From positions 22,257,657 to 22,321,656 of the forward strand of contig CM033726.1 in NCBI GenBank assembly GCA_019671005.1: a stretch of 64,000 bases of DNA. The letters are read 5' to 3'. A program made the translations under genes and the position numbers. Shown here piece after piece: positions 1 through 10,540 of the stretch; positions within the stretch are counted from its first letter, which is position 1, and every line of letters starts with the position of its first letter. This DNA comes from Hibiscus mutabilis. Lineage: Eukaryota; Streptophyta; Magnoliopsida; Malvales; Malvaceae. Below the pieces are notes generated by a model. It did not search any database, had not been told where the DNA came from, and was given only the letters and a program-made list of their open reading frames with translations.

Positions 1-745
1 ATTGGAATTCAACTCTTATTCCTTCAGCCAATACTACGTGTCTAAGGAAAATTACTTATGATAACCAAAATTCATATTCAGAAAACCTTACATAAAACTG
101 CTTATGTCTTAATGTTTATAGTACCACTCAAAATGATAATCATGCTTAGCTTCTATCTTTAAGTATACCAGAATATTGTCCATGAAGACTACTACTACAA
201 ACTGGTCTAAGTAGTATTGGAATACCTTATTCATCAACTCCATGAATACAGCAGGGGCATTTACATGTCCAAATGGCATTACAAAAATTCGTAATGTCCA
301 TAACGAGCCCTAAATGCTGACTTTGATACATCTTCTTCTTTGACCTTGAGTTGATAATAACCCAATTGAAGATCTATCTTTGAGAACATTGTTGCACCTC
401 TAAGCTGATCAAATTGATCTTCAATCCGTAGTAGTGGATACTTGTTCTTAATAGTTACTTTATTCAACTACCGGTAATCTATACATAATTGTATAGAACC
501 CTCTTTCTTCTCTAAAAATAATATCAGAGTACCCTATATTGATACGCTCGGTCAAGTGTAATCCCAGTCTAGTAGTTCTTGCAATTGAGCTTTCAACTTT
601 CTTAGCTCAATTGACACCATCCTATGTGGTGCTATTAATACCGGTTCAATTCTAAGATAGACATCAATCCCAAATTGTACCTCTCTATCCGGAGGTAATC
701 CTAATAACTCATCCGAAAACATATTTGAAATTTTCCCACAACCGG
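1..745 (-). pseudogene. Chromovirus F reverse transcriptase fragment (decayed)
   Basis: Read on the minus strand this encodes part of a Ty3/gypsy reverse transcriptase. The clearest block (279-467) has the NKYPLLRIEDQFDQLRGA and FSKIDLQLGYYQLK motifs, the latter carrying the first catalytic Asp. Further left, RT motif MPFG is followed by a region equivalent to the YxDD box, here read as FMDNILVY, so the second catalytic Asp is replaced by Asn. Stops and a frame change around 278 and 468 break the frame. The rest of pol lies left of the window. Its neighbour to the right is protease, the normal order on the minus strand. It cannot be active as read. The family (chromovirus, Tekay/Del-like) is inferred from motif style and the tRNA-Met primer site at 1709-1720. 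Confidence 0.85.
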
Positions 746-859
746 GATATCTTTAATATTATTGGGTTACATCTGTATAATCATCACATAAATTTAACAC
801 ACCTTATAACCATTTACTTAACAACCTCTGAGATGTTGTTGTAGAAATCACTGATTCTA

Positions 860-1130
860 AACAGTCAGTTCTTTCTTTCATATTTACTTTAGAACCATCA
901 GGTTCTTGAAGCACTCACCTTTTTTTACACATCACTTCTACATCATATGTAGATTGTCAATTCATTTTAAGAATAACTTCAAATTCATGAAATGGAAGTT
1001 TCATTAAATTCGCTGGGAACTTAATCCACTGAATTACTAATGGACATTTCGTATATATTCTAGTCACCCATTCACTATGTCCGAATAGATTAATAAAAAT
1101 CATATCACTTCCTTAAAAGGTACTAAATCT
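860..1130 (-). pseudogene. Chromovirus F protease fragment (decayed)
   Basis: On the minus strand the words YTKCPLV, PANLMKLPFHEFEVIL and KMN follow each other. They match the C-terminal half of a Ty3/gypsy aspartic protease (family pattern: ADLMELPFHEFDVILGMDW). The catalytic DSGS segment was not found, and stop codons occur on both sides. It lies between RT (left) and a gag scrap (right), as expected for a minus-strand element. This is a domain remnant only. Confidence 0.6.
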
Positions 1131-1706
1131 GTGGCATTAGACCACCAAATACGAACATGTTCCCTTAGCAGGATACAACTTCTTCTAACTTCTTAGTATA
1201 TACGTAGTTTAATTCCTCTATAGCATTACTTTAACATCTTTATGCCACAAATTGGCAATTATCGGACCACTTTTTCCATTAAATTTTGGAGCTCCTAACT
1301 TTCAAGTTCCTTAACAAACGACATCCTTACTGGTGCAGATACCGGGCTGGTGCAGGCACAAGGGTCTTAATTCTACTAACCACAACCTTCAAAGCTCATA
1401 CCAAGGTTTCATATTTTTGTGCTAGAGGTCTCTGCTATACAAGTGGCTCTACTGAGGTAAGAGCCAGAGATGGAACATTCTGTATTTCATTTCTTCTACT
1501 TTGGACCTCCTTTTGGTCTCAATTATTAGATGTCTAACACAGTTCAACAATACTTAACATTACTTATTTCTACTATAACTTATTCATGTTATTGAGGATC
1601 ATAATCAAGTTACACAACAATACATCAGGAACATGACATTATAGGGGCATGTATTTAACATCAAATCATATTAAACTTGGTTGAGCCTCCAGAATCGGCT
1701 AAACCT
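1131..1706 (-). pseudogene. Chromovirus F gag remnant
   Basis: The interval between the protease fragment and the primer-binding site should hold gag. A minus-strand stretch near 1195-1290 reads GAPKFNGKSGP, resembling the start of the retrotransposon gag domain of chromoviruses, but the frame is soon lost. No zinc knuckle is visible, and the interval (under 600 bp) is too short for a full gag, so an internal deletion has joined gag to protease. The plus-strand ORF seen across 1286-1537 is a shadow. Confidence 0.45.
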
Positions 1707-1708
1707 GT

Positions 1709-1726
1709 AGCTCTGATACCAATAAA
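1709..1726 (-). promoter_or_regulatory. Primer-binding site of element F (initiator tRNA-Met type)
   Basis: On the minus strand TTGGTATCAGAGCT lies a few bases after the LTR end. It complements the 3' end of plant initiator tRNA-Met, the usual first-strand primer of chromoviruses. The same site occurs at 21997 (A) and, altered, near 32524 (C), 48364 (D) and 60373 (E). Confidence 0.85.
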
Positions 1727-2395
1727 TGTAACACCCTTAACTTATACTTGTAGACCGAATATACATTAATGATGTTACGAAATCATTGGAAGAAATCCTG
1801 ACTTAAATTTTTTTATACCAAAATTTAATTTGTAGTTTAACCATTTCTCAGTTTTAAATTTAAAACTATGTCATCTAGTTGCAGCTAGTTTTGACCCTTA
1901 ATTGGTTTACAAAATTTATAATTTAATTATTGAAATAAAAATATAATTCAGGGTGAAAACTACGTAAGCTGCCTAGACCCTTTCTTGATTTTAAATTTTT
2001 TTACACGATTAGGGCTAAACAACATCTTAACCATACCAAAGATTTTTCTATTGTTAACAATTTGTATTTCTAAACTTATCCATCCATAAAAGCACATAAT
2101 TACGTTGTAAACTTATGCTATATACAATTCAATTTTAAAATACTTACATGCCCACTAGTCTATCAAATTACGATAAAGACGTACTTACTGAACTTATTGT
2201 AGTAACTTGATTTTTCCCAAGTTTCTGCTCCTCCTCGATAGACGATTTCTAGGAAACCTACGTGTGACATAAGATACATGATAAATACGAACTTAGTGAG
2301 GTAGTTAAACTTATTTATTTTAAAATCCTAAAATAATGTAATACAATATGTCATATATATAAGTGCATTTCGTTTTCTCTATAACATGCCAAGTA

Positions 2396-2672
2396 TATCA
2401 CAATGTACATATGTCATGTATTCTTTCATGGTCATGTTTTCATTATGCAGTCATTTGCATATCATGTATTCTATCATGTATCATGTAACATGTCTATCAT
2501 ATATCAACAACATTCTTATCATGTATGTCATGTATTTCTCTGTCATGTAGCATGTAACTTCTTTTTCATGTATCATGAAATCATGTAACATCTTTTCATG
2601 TATCACATAATCATGTAACATATGTATCATGTAATCAGGTAACATCTGTATCATGTATCATGTAACATCTTG
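2396..2672. repeat. TCATGTA-type microrepeat array inside LTR F
   Basis: About 280 bp made of irregular short repeats built on TCATGTA and CATGTAACAT, for example TATCATGTAACATC repeated near 2480, 2570, 2610 and 2650. It lies just beside the LTR's palindrome-rich block (2690-2860). It explains the apparent short ORF at 2403-2588. Confidence 0.8.
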
Positions 2673-4269
2673 TTATTATTATCATCGTGTCTGGCTAGAG
2701 GCCCATGGAAACCCTGTAGCCTATCTGCACCGTAGTGCCTTGTAGAGTACGTACTCGAGAGGACACTCTTTGCTCCTCATATAAGGACGCTTTTTGCTCC
2801 TTATATTAAACCCCTCGTTAGTGCATTTTGCACTATGGGCTTAGATCCCCAAGGTGTATCTTGTTTCATTTTAATCTTGTAATTATCCATACTTCATGTA
2901 TGCATAATGCATCATCATTTATGCAAACAATAATTCGTACCAGGTATTCCATCAAGCTTGCCATGTCGAGCATTGTATCATATCATGTATTATAAAGAAA
3001 TGCAATGCCATTTTCAATGCAATGCAAACATTTAGAAATGCACTCACATGGGCCATGTAATAGTATGCCTCACTAAATTCTACTCGATCCTTTCCTTTAT
3101 AGTATCTCGAATCCTCTTTTATTTGTATCCAAACTTCATTAATCACATGAATATAAACAACATTTGTTATATTCAAATCTAACAATTTTTCAAACACGCT
3201 ATCAAATCTAATCATTCGAATATACAAATTTCCTCTTTCCTTCCTTATACTGTCCCAAACTCATTTTGGTCCTTAATAGCCATTTAGAACTTCCATTAAC
3301 CCTTTTCAAGCTTACTAATTAACCTTAGATACAAAATGTATCAATTCTCATTTTTTTGGCAGATTGCACTACCTTCAAAGAAATATTTCTACAAAATAAT
3401 CTACAACTCATAATTCGATTCCATTTGTTCTAAAAGAAATTAGATTCAATAAACTTTTCATCCATAAAAATTAATAGCCCAAATTCAACTTGTATGATTT
3501 ATGGCGAATTTTCAAAGTCAATTTCCAATGCTGATTCCGGAACAGACTGCCATACTATTTTCTGACCTTTCACCACTTTAAAATTCATATCTTTTTACTC
3601 AAAACTCGAAATCAGTTTCTGTTTGTTGGAGGCAAAACTAGACAAACAAATCTTTACATTGATATAAAATTCAGCTTCTAACCATTTTTGTAGAATTTAT
3701 GGTGAATTTTTAAACATACTGCCAAATCCAGTTTTCCTACACAACTTCCATAAATAACTTCAAACTTCATACTAATTTCTCCTTACTTTGCTATTTTTCA
3801 ATTTGGTTGCAACAATTGATTCAAACCATCGAATTATCACCCTTTTTCATCAAATACTTTTTCTACATTGATCCCCCTAATTTTTCCTTCTTTCCAAATT
3901 AGTAACTAAAATGCAAAGATGAGGATTCAAACTTCTTAACTTTGCAATTTAGTCATCAAATTAACATTACCACTTAATTCTATTATTTAAACTAAAAATC
4001 AGATTTAATCCTTCTCTAAAACCTCATTTCCGAATTGGTCACTTAACTTTGACAATTTATCAAAATGGTTACTAACTCGATTTAACATCGGTTTTTCATT
4101 CTAACTTCAATTTCACATCTCCAACATCAATAATAACATAAATACACTTCAAAATCATAAAAATTCAGATTAGTCCTCTAACTTTCAGAATTTCTGAAAT
4201 GGTTCCTATACCTTTAATTTAGGGTTTTACTTCCAAATAACAAATTCAAGCTTACTAGATCATTTATCC

Positions 4270-4460
4270 AACATCACAAACCCTAATTCAAACTTGAATC
4301 CATAAACCCTAATCATCTTCATACAAACTAAAATATGTAGGGTTTAAATCTCAACTAAAAACATGATTTTATCATCATAACAACTTAATTTCAACTTAAA
4401 TTTCAACATAGAATCATAAAATCTAAAAAACCCCAATTTAGTCCATAAACCCTAATTTCT
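4270..4460. promoter_or_regulatory. Cluster of telo-box motifs in LTR F
   Basis: AAACCCTAA occurs at about 4278, 4304 and 4447, and its reverse form AGGGTTT near 4339. Telo-boxes are known plant promoter elements bound by Myb-like factors. Four in 180 bp of an LTR could be regulatory, but they are too few and too scattered to be interstitial telomere repeat. Confidence 0.4.
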
Positions 4461-5040
4461 TTCTCATCAAAATTCTTATCAACCAAGCATTTATTCCATG
4501 AATTATTGATATCAAAAGATAGAGCTTGAAGAGTAGAACAACTTTGTAGTTGAAAAGATTACCTGAAAATCGAGTTCGGGGCTTGAATCGAACTTGGAAA
4601 ATTTTTCTCCATTTTTCTTTCTTTCTCCCCTGCATATTTCGAAATTTTAGGATGAATAATGGTGTTCATCTTTTTGTTTTCATCCAATTTGGCCACTTGT
4701 CTTGAATAAATGAATTTTAAATTCATTTAGATAGTGAAATTACTAAAATGCCCTTTTAATCAACGGTTGAGATTGGTCTTATCATTAATCAAGGGACAAG
4801 ATTTAATCTTCCATTTTCTTCTTCCAAAATTGTCCTTGTAACTTTTTAAATATTTGAAAAATGCCATTGGGGCAAAATGAAATTACTAAAATGCCCTTTT
4901 AATCCACTAGTTTGTATTTACTAGCTTGTTTTAAAAATGCCATTCCATTACAATCCAACTAAAATAGTTCATTCACAACCGGTCATTATTCCATAAATAT
5001 TAATTTATGACTTTTCCATGGCTTATGTAACAACCTCTGA

Positions 5041-5180
5041 AATTTCAGTTCGATTCGATTTCCCGATATTCATAAAATATCTCTATTGCGATTTTACCTT
5101 TACCGAGCTATCGTATTTTTCATAGAATAAAATTTTAGTTCGATTCGATATCCCAATATTCATAAAATTCTATATTTCCA
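5041..5180. repeat. Tandem pair of about 85 bp in LTR F
   Basis: Two adjacent units share GTTCGATTCGAT, CCCGATATT or CCCAATATT, and TTCATAAAAT, starting near 5047 and 5132. They form a direct tandem duplication close to the 5' end of the LTR in its own orientation. Confidence 0.6.
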
Positions 5181-5656
5181 TATTCAGGAAATCCACACTA
5201 CCATCTCATAAAAATTTCCTTTCCCAATGACTTAGACTGAATTTTCCTATCTCAGTCTACTATTCTAATAATTATCGAATTTTTTATAGAATAAAATTTC
5301 TCTTAGAAATCCTTTATTGATAATCCCTACAAATTTTCTCTACTCTTACCGAGTCCAAAATATCGATCAAAAACACTTTTATGGGACCTTCCCCGAGGTC
5401 ACCCATCCTAACATTTCCTTGGCTTAAGCACGCTTAACAATTTTATTCGATCCAAATTTAGTACCTTTTACTACATCTTAATTCTTAAAACCGATATCAA
5501 GGTACTTATTTCGATCCGATTCACTCTTATACTGAATAAAATTACTTATTGGGAAAATTTACACTTTAATCCTCAAAATTTTCCAAAGTTTATACTTCAA
5601 CCCCAAAACTTTCAAAAATTACATTTTGGTCACTGGCCAAAATTTGGGATATTACA

Positions 5657-6134
5657 GTTTCAATCACTTCGGTGATGATTACACACTTCAGTGTCGACTT
5701 GGACGCTACGGCATTGTTCAGACACTTCAGTGTTGTTAGCACAAAATGTCTGATTATAAGGAGCAAAGAACGTCCTCGAGTACGTACTCATCTCAGTCGT
5801 TTCAGTGGTGCAGACGCTATGGTGTCGTAGACACTACGGTATCGTGATGACTAACGTACCATAGCATCACACGATTTTGTACTTTGGGCTATAATACTTG
5901 AAATGCATTTATGTAGGTAGTTAAGCTAAAATGCTTAACGTACACAAGACTGGTAAGACAGATCGAATCCTATGATTTGAATATTATATTGGTTTAATGA
6001 ACTATACATGTAAGGTAGTTCTATGCATGATAAAATGTTATCAACTGGAATTGGAAATCGCTTGCCATTTTGCAGGGCTGTGTTATTTATAATCATTGTT
6101 TTATATCGTTATGGTTATGCCTCACTAAGTTATA
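5657..6134 (+). repeat. Fragment of a family A LTR
   Basis: Closely matches the second half-unit of the A LTR at 20941-21420 and 24580-25030. Shared features are GTTTCAATCACTTCGGTGATG, arrays of CACTTCRGTG and CACTACGGTA, GAGTACGTACTC at about 5778 and the block ending CACTAAGTTATA. The left end is cut by the element F LTR and the right end by an Athila LTR starting at 6135. The missing right half is not found beyond the Athila complex, so a later deletion has removed it. Confidence 0.85.
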
Positions 6135-7662
6135 TGTTGTGCGTAATAAGTGCTACGCAATTGTGCAAGTATACACGTTGCAAGTTATAGTATAAAAGAT
6201 ATCGTCTCCACAGGGATTGGTGCCACTTCAAGAATCTAGTCTCTTGCACTGTAAAAAAAGTAAAAACACAAATAAAGGATTATAGGAGTTTTAACTAATA
6301 ACTAATCTAGAAAGCAAATAAGTAAAAGGCGATGTAATTAAATGAGAGAGATAGGCCAGGTTATCGTGAGTTGAGGTGTGATAGCCGATTGAATCGTCTT
6401 GGTAAAAGAGTGCACGGGGAACTCAGTTGCCTTGGCAACTTGCACAACGGGGTTGTCTTGGCAACTAATCGATGGTTGCCTGGGCGACTAGTTGGGCAAC
6501 TACTTGGGCGTCTGGGCAACAACCTTCAAGGTTCGGCAGAGCGTTCTTCAATGGTTTCTTCTTATCCCTAAGTCGAAACTCTAGCTACTTGTGCATGCCT
6601 TGATAATACATCCCTGCGTGAATCAAGGGTGAACAACAACCAATCTTGCGCTCCTCTTAGCCGTTGAAATCCTTGACTTATTCCTAAGTCGGATTAATCT
6701 TCACCATCAATAGATTGAATAAAGATCATATTCATTCGTTTCTTGAATCTAACTCTCCTGATATTAGATAAATAGATGAAGTTACGAGATCCTTTCCCAA
6801 TTCACTCGCAAACAAGAATAAGAACCAAGAATGAATAAACCTTGAATGGAAAAGTGTAAACTCTTATTACCTAAACAAAATCCAATAGTTTCTCACAACC
6901 ACAAAACATAATAACCATAGCCAAATAGATTTAGTTCATGGCTAGGTTCCAAAGAAACACAAGATAGATAATCCCTAGCATGAACCTAATTGAACAAGAA
7001 AGAAAAAGATGAAGATGAAGCTTGTCGAAATCATTCTTGCCCTAGATGGTTGTTGAAAATTCTCTCTTCTTGCTTTCTCTCTCAAGTTGACGATATGACC
7101 TCTAATTTGTAGGGCTAGGTCAAAGTCCTTCTTTGAGGAGGAAGTTAAGTTGGAATTAAATTATCTTTAAAGAATATAATTCTTTATTATAATTATATTC
7201 CTTCTAGAACTTCTCCTATCTTCTTGGAATTTAATTCTTCTTTAATCTCTTCATGGAAATCAAATTCCTTTGGGATTTAGCTTTGCTCCACGTCATCTTG
7301 GGCTTGTCTAGTCATCAATTTCGAATACCATATCACCTTGCTCTTTGTCGACAATTGCCCTGGCAACTGGCTCGGCGTCTCCTTCATGCATTGCCCTGAC
7401 AACTAGCTCGGCCTCTCCTTCATGTATTGCCCTGGCAACTAGCTCTAGCCTTGCTTTGGCAAGTGATCCTGTACATACACACAAAACACACCAAAGCAGC
7501 ATCTTTTCCCACAAAAACTACCAAGTTATGTAATCAAGCTCAACGGTGGAAGGAAACATGGATTAATGCATGAATGGCTAATTATGCAACTAATATGAGC
7601 CTAAGTCTAACAATAATATGAGTAAAAAGGGTAAGAAAAATAGTACTTTTGAACACTTATCA
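6135..7662 (-). repeat. Athila-1 3' LTR (minus-strand element)
   Basis: Starts TGTTGTGCGTAATAAGTGC and ends CACTTATCA on the plus strand. It is flanked on the right by the polypurine tract, so the element reads leftwards. Closely similar LTRs lie at 15861-17457, 36356-37864 (opposite orientation), 41720-43244 and 46010-47520. It contains several TTGCC-NN-GGCAA palindromes (near 6427, 7354, 7428). The TATA box present in the other copies is altered here (near 7106). Its left neighbour, TTATA in the A LTR, is the expected target duplication, but the partner copy is lost. Confidence 0.9.
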
Positions 7663-8458
7663 CACCCCCAAACTCGAACTATTGCTTGTCCTCAAGCAAT
7701 GCAAACTAATAATTACCTGCCAAGACTTCAATTTTCACAAACTTAGCTTTGAACTTGATTTCAATTCTCAGAACCGGGGCACAAAGTATGATTGGCTTTT
7801 CATTTTTCAAAAAACTTAGGAGTTACTCGGAATCAAACTATAATGCTTGTGAGTGTGTGCGGAGTTGTGTGCAAGTTGATTTTTCAGATTCCAGAGCTAG
7901 TTTTGGGCACCTCTAGTGTTTTGTTTTTAGTTTTATTCGACTAGAGCCGGTTTCGGGCACCTCTAGCGATCAATTTTTTTTAGCACATACTAGAGTCAGT
8001 TTCGGGCACCTCTAGTGATAAATTTTTTTAGCACATGCTAGAGCCAATTTCGGGCACCTCTAGCATTCATCCAATTTTTATTCTAATCCCCCAATTTGTT
8101 AATTATCAACCTAAGTTCACTAGAATTCCTTAAATCAATCAAACCACAACAGTGTTTCATCAAATTTAGTATCATAGTAAAATTCTAAGTTTTTCCATGG
8201 TTATCCTAGAATAAAAATTCTATCAATTAAGTGCATTGGCAAAGTCATCATCGGATATTCATCAAATCTAGGCAATTCTTGTTCCAACTAAAGGCATGGC
8301 AAGCAATTTATGTATCCTAAATGTAATACTTAAGATGAATGTAACTAAACATGGTAACTACTAATAACAATCCCCACCAAACTCGCATGAGGCATTGTCC
8401 TCAATGCATGCATTAAAGAAAAATAAAAATAACAAAAAATAAAAATCCAAACGAGGAC
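7663..8458 (-). other. Athila-1 3' untranslated region with polypurine tract
   Basis: Noncoding. On the minus strand the order is as follows. First comes an inner module near 8370-8405, a GCATTG/CAATGC hairpin followed by CGAGTTTGG. Then come four CTAGAG...CTCTAG hairpin units (7891-8065). Last comes a perfect hairpin ATTGCTTG-AGGA-CAAGCAAT followed by CGAGTTTGGGGGTG, the polypurine tract abutting the LTR at 7663-7690. The same arrangement recurs in the other Athila copies. Confidence 0.8.
7891..8065 (-). repeat. Four CTAGAG...CTCTAG hairpin units, Athila-1 copy
   Basis: Four units of about 26 bp, each roughly CTAGAGCC-GTTTCGGGCAC-CTCTAG, spaced by AT-rich sequence at about 7893, 7941, 7990 and 8038. 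The outer six bases of a unit pair with each other. Confidence 0.85.
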
Positions 8459-10014
8459 TTACTCCGAGAGTTCATCATCGTGGATGATTAGTTTCCTTTT
8501 GGTCGGTGTCTTGATTCTCTTACTTGAACACGATGGTTGTTTTCTTGTTGCCGGTGGTGGAATCGATCCTCGTACGGGGTTGTCCTCATCGTCCTCTTCA
8601 TCAATGTCATTGGCTTTTCGCTTGGAGGATTCAATTGGTGCGGTCTTTGTTGGTGCAATGGAGGACTCGTCCGAATCTGAAAAATCAGACAATGATTCCA
8701 TAGGAGTTGATTCAAGCATAGGTGCTTTACCTTTGGCTTTTGTAGTGGTTGCTAGGACGTCTTTAGCTTTGGTTGCCATGGCATCTTCAGGGTTGGTTGA
8801 CGTGGCATCTGCTTGTGCAGGCACGATGTAGGTTGCTGCGGCATCATCTATTGTGGTTGCCGTGGCGACTGCTTCATTGGTTGTCGGGGAAAGGATCTCG
8901 GCAGGAAAGATTGGGAATGACACGCGATTGTTCGGGTACTTTTCTAGGATGACTTGGGTGATGGCATTGTTGTGCTCCTTCATGTACCGCATGAGCATTA
9001 TTTGCCGGTCTTCAATTTGCGTTAGGTGGCTCACCAATGGTTGCAAGAGTGCTTCCAAGTGTCCCGGGGTTGATGGATGAGTTGCCCGGGCGTTAGGTGC
9101 TTGGGCATTAGGGATTGCCGGGGCGGCAGGAGTTGCGCGACAATTGGAGGCCTTGAAGATTTTTTCAGTGCCTCTCCCATTAGCTTTCGGATTTGTGCTT
9201 GATTCCAACCGGACTTTGGTAGGGCCTTTTCATCGGTAGACTCACTTGGGACATGCATCTCCTTGCAAAGATTAGAAATTAAGCAAGGGAAGAAAAGAGA
9301 ACCCTTATCTTTTGAGCTACATACAAAAATCTCATCACAAATAATTTTTCCAATGTTAATGATGCGATTATGCAAAATAGAATGTATGAGCAAAAGACGT
9401 GGTATATCAACGGTAGTATTGTGTGTAGTGGGCATTAAAGAAGTTTTAACAAACTTATTCCATAGTTTTGCCTCAGGTTTAAGCCGAAGGTGATTTACCG
9501 TTCCCTTGTATTTACCGTCGTTCCAATGAGTTCCCGTTTGAGTGAGTTCTTGAAGCACCTTGTCGAGTTGCTTGGGCGTGATTTGATCAATGAAGGCTTG
9601 ATGCTCATCCTTCTCAATGTAGAGCCCGTAAAAGGTGTTGACGTTTTTGGGGCTTATGAGTATGGCCTTGTCACGAACAAAAACATAAGGATTATCCGGG
9701 TTAGGTGAGTGAGCATTGTATTCTCTTACCCATGAGATGTTGCCCGGTTCCGGTTAATGGCAAAAGATTTGCCACTTTTGATGTGCAATCCTCTCGAAGA
9801 TGAATGGTTCAAGGCCGAAATCTTGATAAGAGTTGGAGTATTCAAAGCCTTGTTCTTCATAAATCTTCCGGCTTTCAAACTTGGAGTGAAATCTTTCCTG
9901 AACCACCGGTGTAGCAAACTTCTTGTATCTTGGTTCTTTGGAGGAACTTGGATGAACCAAAAATTTAATTTTGGATGCCATGGATGATCTTGGTTGTGAG
10001 TTTTGTAAAAACAT
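8459..10014 (-). pseudogene. Athila-1 post-pol ORF (plant transposon protein family), broken
   Basis: Minus-strand ORF downstream of pol, in the position where Athila elements carry an env-like ORF. One frame runs from Met at 10014 (or MASKIKF at about 9981) to 9031, interrupted by a single stop at 9755-9757. There TAA replaces the CAA seen in the second copy at 17640. The central part (9250-9560) has LKPEAKLWNKFVKTSLMPT, HNTTVDIPRLLL, INIGKIICDEI and GSLFFPCLISNLC. I recognise these as the plant-specific 'putative plant transposon protein' domain (Pfam Transposase_32, as I recall it). A frameshift near 9200 moves the C-terminal part into the frame 9208-8459: low-complexity, Ala/Thr/Ser-rich, then basic (KRKANDIDEEDDED). 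I see no signal peptide or clear membrane segment, so an envelope role is not supported. Function unknown. Confidence 0.8.
8745..8885 (-). repeat. GTTGCC-type repeats in the C-terminal part of the post-pol ORF
   Basis: On the plus strand GGTTGCC or GGTTGCT followed by NNGGC recurs at about 8750, 8776, 8798, 8830 and 8857. It encodes an Ala/Thr-rich segment on the minus strand. It is the same motif family as the minisatellite in pol (11850-12010). Confidence 0.6.
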
Positions 10015-10540
10015 ATAAAAAGAAAATAAAAGAAACTAAAGAGTTACAAGATAAAAAGTAGGAATAGGTTATGGGTGATGGGTTTTATAGAAAAGATAGG
10101 TTGTAAATTTGGTGGGTGGGATTAGGGGAAGACGAAAAAAGGGTTTTGGTTCAGGGAAAGGGTGACGACAAGGGGGTTTAATTAGGGCAAGTTGGAGGCT
10201 TTATATAAGCCTTAGATTCAGCCCATTAATTTCCTTGTTGAAGATGTTTTCCTTCTTGGATTAAAATTCCTCTTTATCTTGAACTCTTTTCCTATAATTC
10301 AAAGAAAAATCAAATAAGGATTAAAATTAAAGATAAACTAATAAAAGAAAATAAATAAAGATGTGTAAAGGGATTCTTAAACTTAAAGAAAGATAAAACA
10401 AAGGAAAATAAATCTATCCTAAAAAAACAAATAATCGAAAGTAAAAAAAAGTAAAAAAAAAATAAAAAAAATAATAAAAAATAGAAATTAAATAGTTCGA
10501 CAAAATTAAAAATAAAAATAATAAAATAAGATAAAAATAA
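10015..10540 (-). other. Spacer between Athila-1 pol and post-pol ORF
   Basis: Mostly A-rich low-complexity sequence (10420-10550 is almost all A with scattered T, C and G on the plus strand). The pol frame stays open through it as a Phe/Leu-rich run, which I regard as readthrough of low complexity rather than protein. A similar spacer lies at 17880-18375 in the second copy. Confidence 0.65.

Larger units (their letters stand above)
1727..5656 (-). repeat. LTR of chromovirus F (5' LTR, about 3.9 kb)
   Basis: On the plus strand the repeat starts TGTAACACCC next to the primer site and ends GATATTACA. On the minus strand it therefore begins TGTAATATCCC and ends in ...TTACA, the TG...CA boundary of this group. 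Positions 1850-2030 match the reverse complement of the family A LTR end (21700-21990), including the block around AATTCAGGGTGAAAAC. Positions 2700-2860 match the A-type block with GAGTACGTACTC and GTGCATTTTGCAC. It appears to have landed inside an A-type LTR, because the sequence resumes at 5657 in the middle of one. The matching 3' LTR and its target duplication (expected GTTTC) lie outside the window. There are no genes within; chance ORFs at 2403, 2952 and 4438 are not supported. Confidence 0.75.

Noticed and set aside
1286..1537. Plus-strand 83-codon ORF in front of LTR F
   Set aside because: It is antisense to a gag remnant and shows no recognisable domain.
4270..4460. Interstitial telomere repeat
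   Set aside because: AAACCCTAA units are isolated and not in tandem.
8484..9080. Plus-strand ORFs opposite the post-pol ORF
   Set aside because: They are mirror images of the low-complexity Ala/Ser coding sequence on the minus strand.
8459..10014. Envelope gene in the Athila complex
   Set aside because: The position fits, but no signal peptide, cleavage site or transmembrane segment is visible; the domain matches a plant transposon protein family instead.
10310..10540. Phe/Leu-rich extension of Athila pol, looking like membrane segments
   Set aside because: It is readthrough of an A-rich tract; the second copy stops at 18380 before this stretch.
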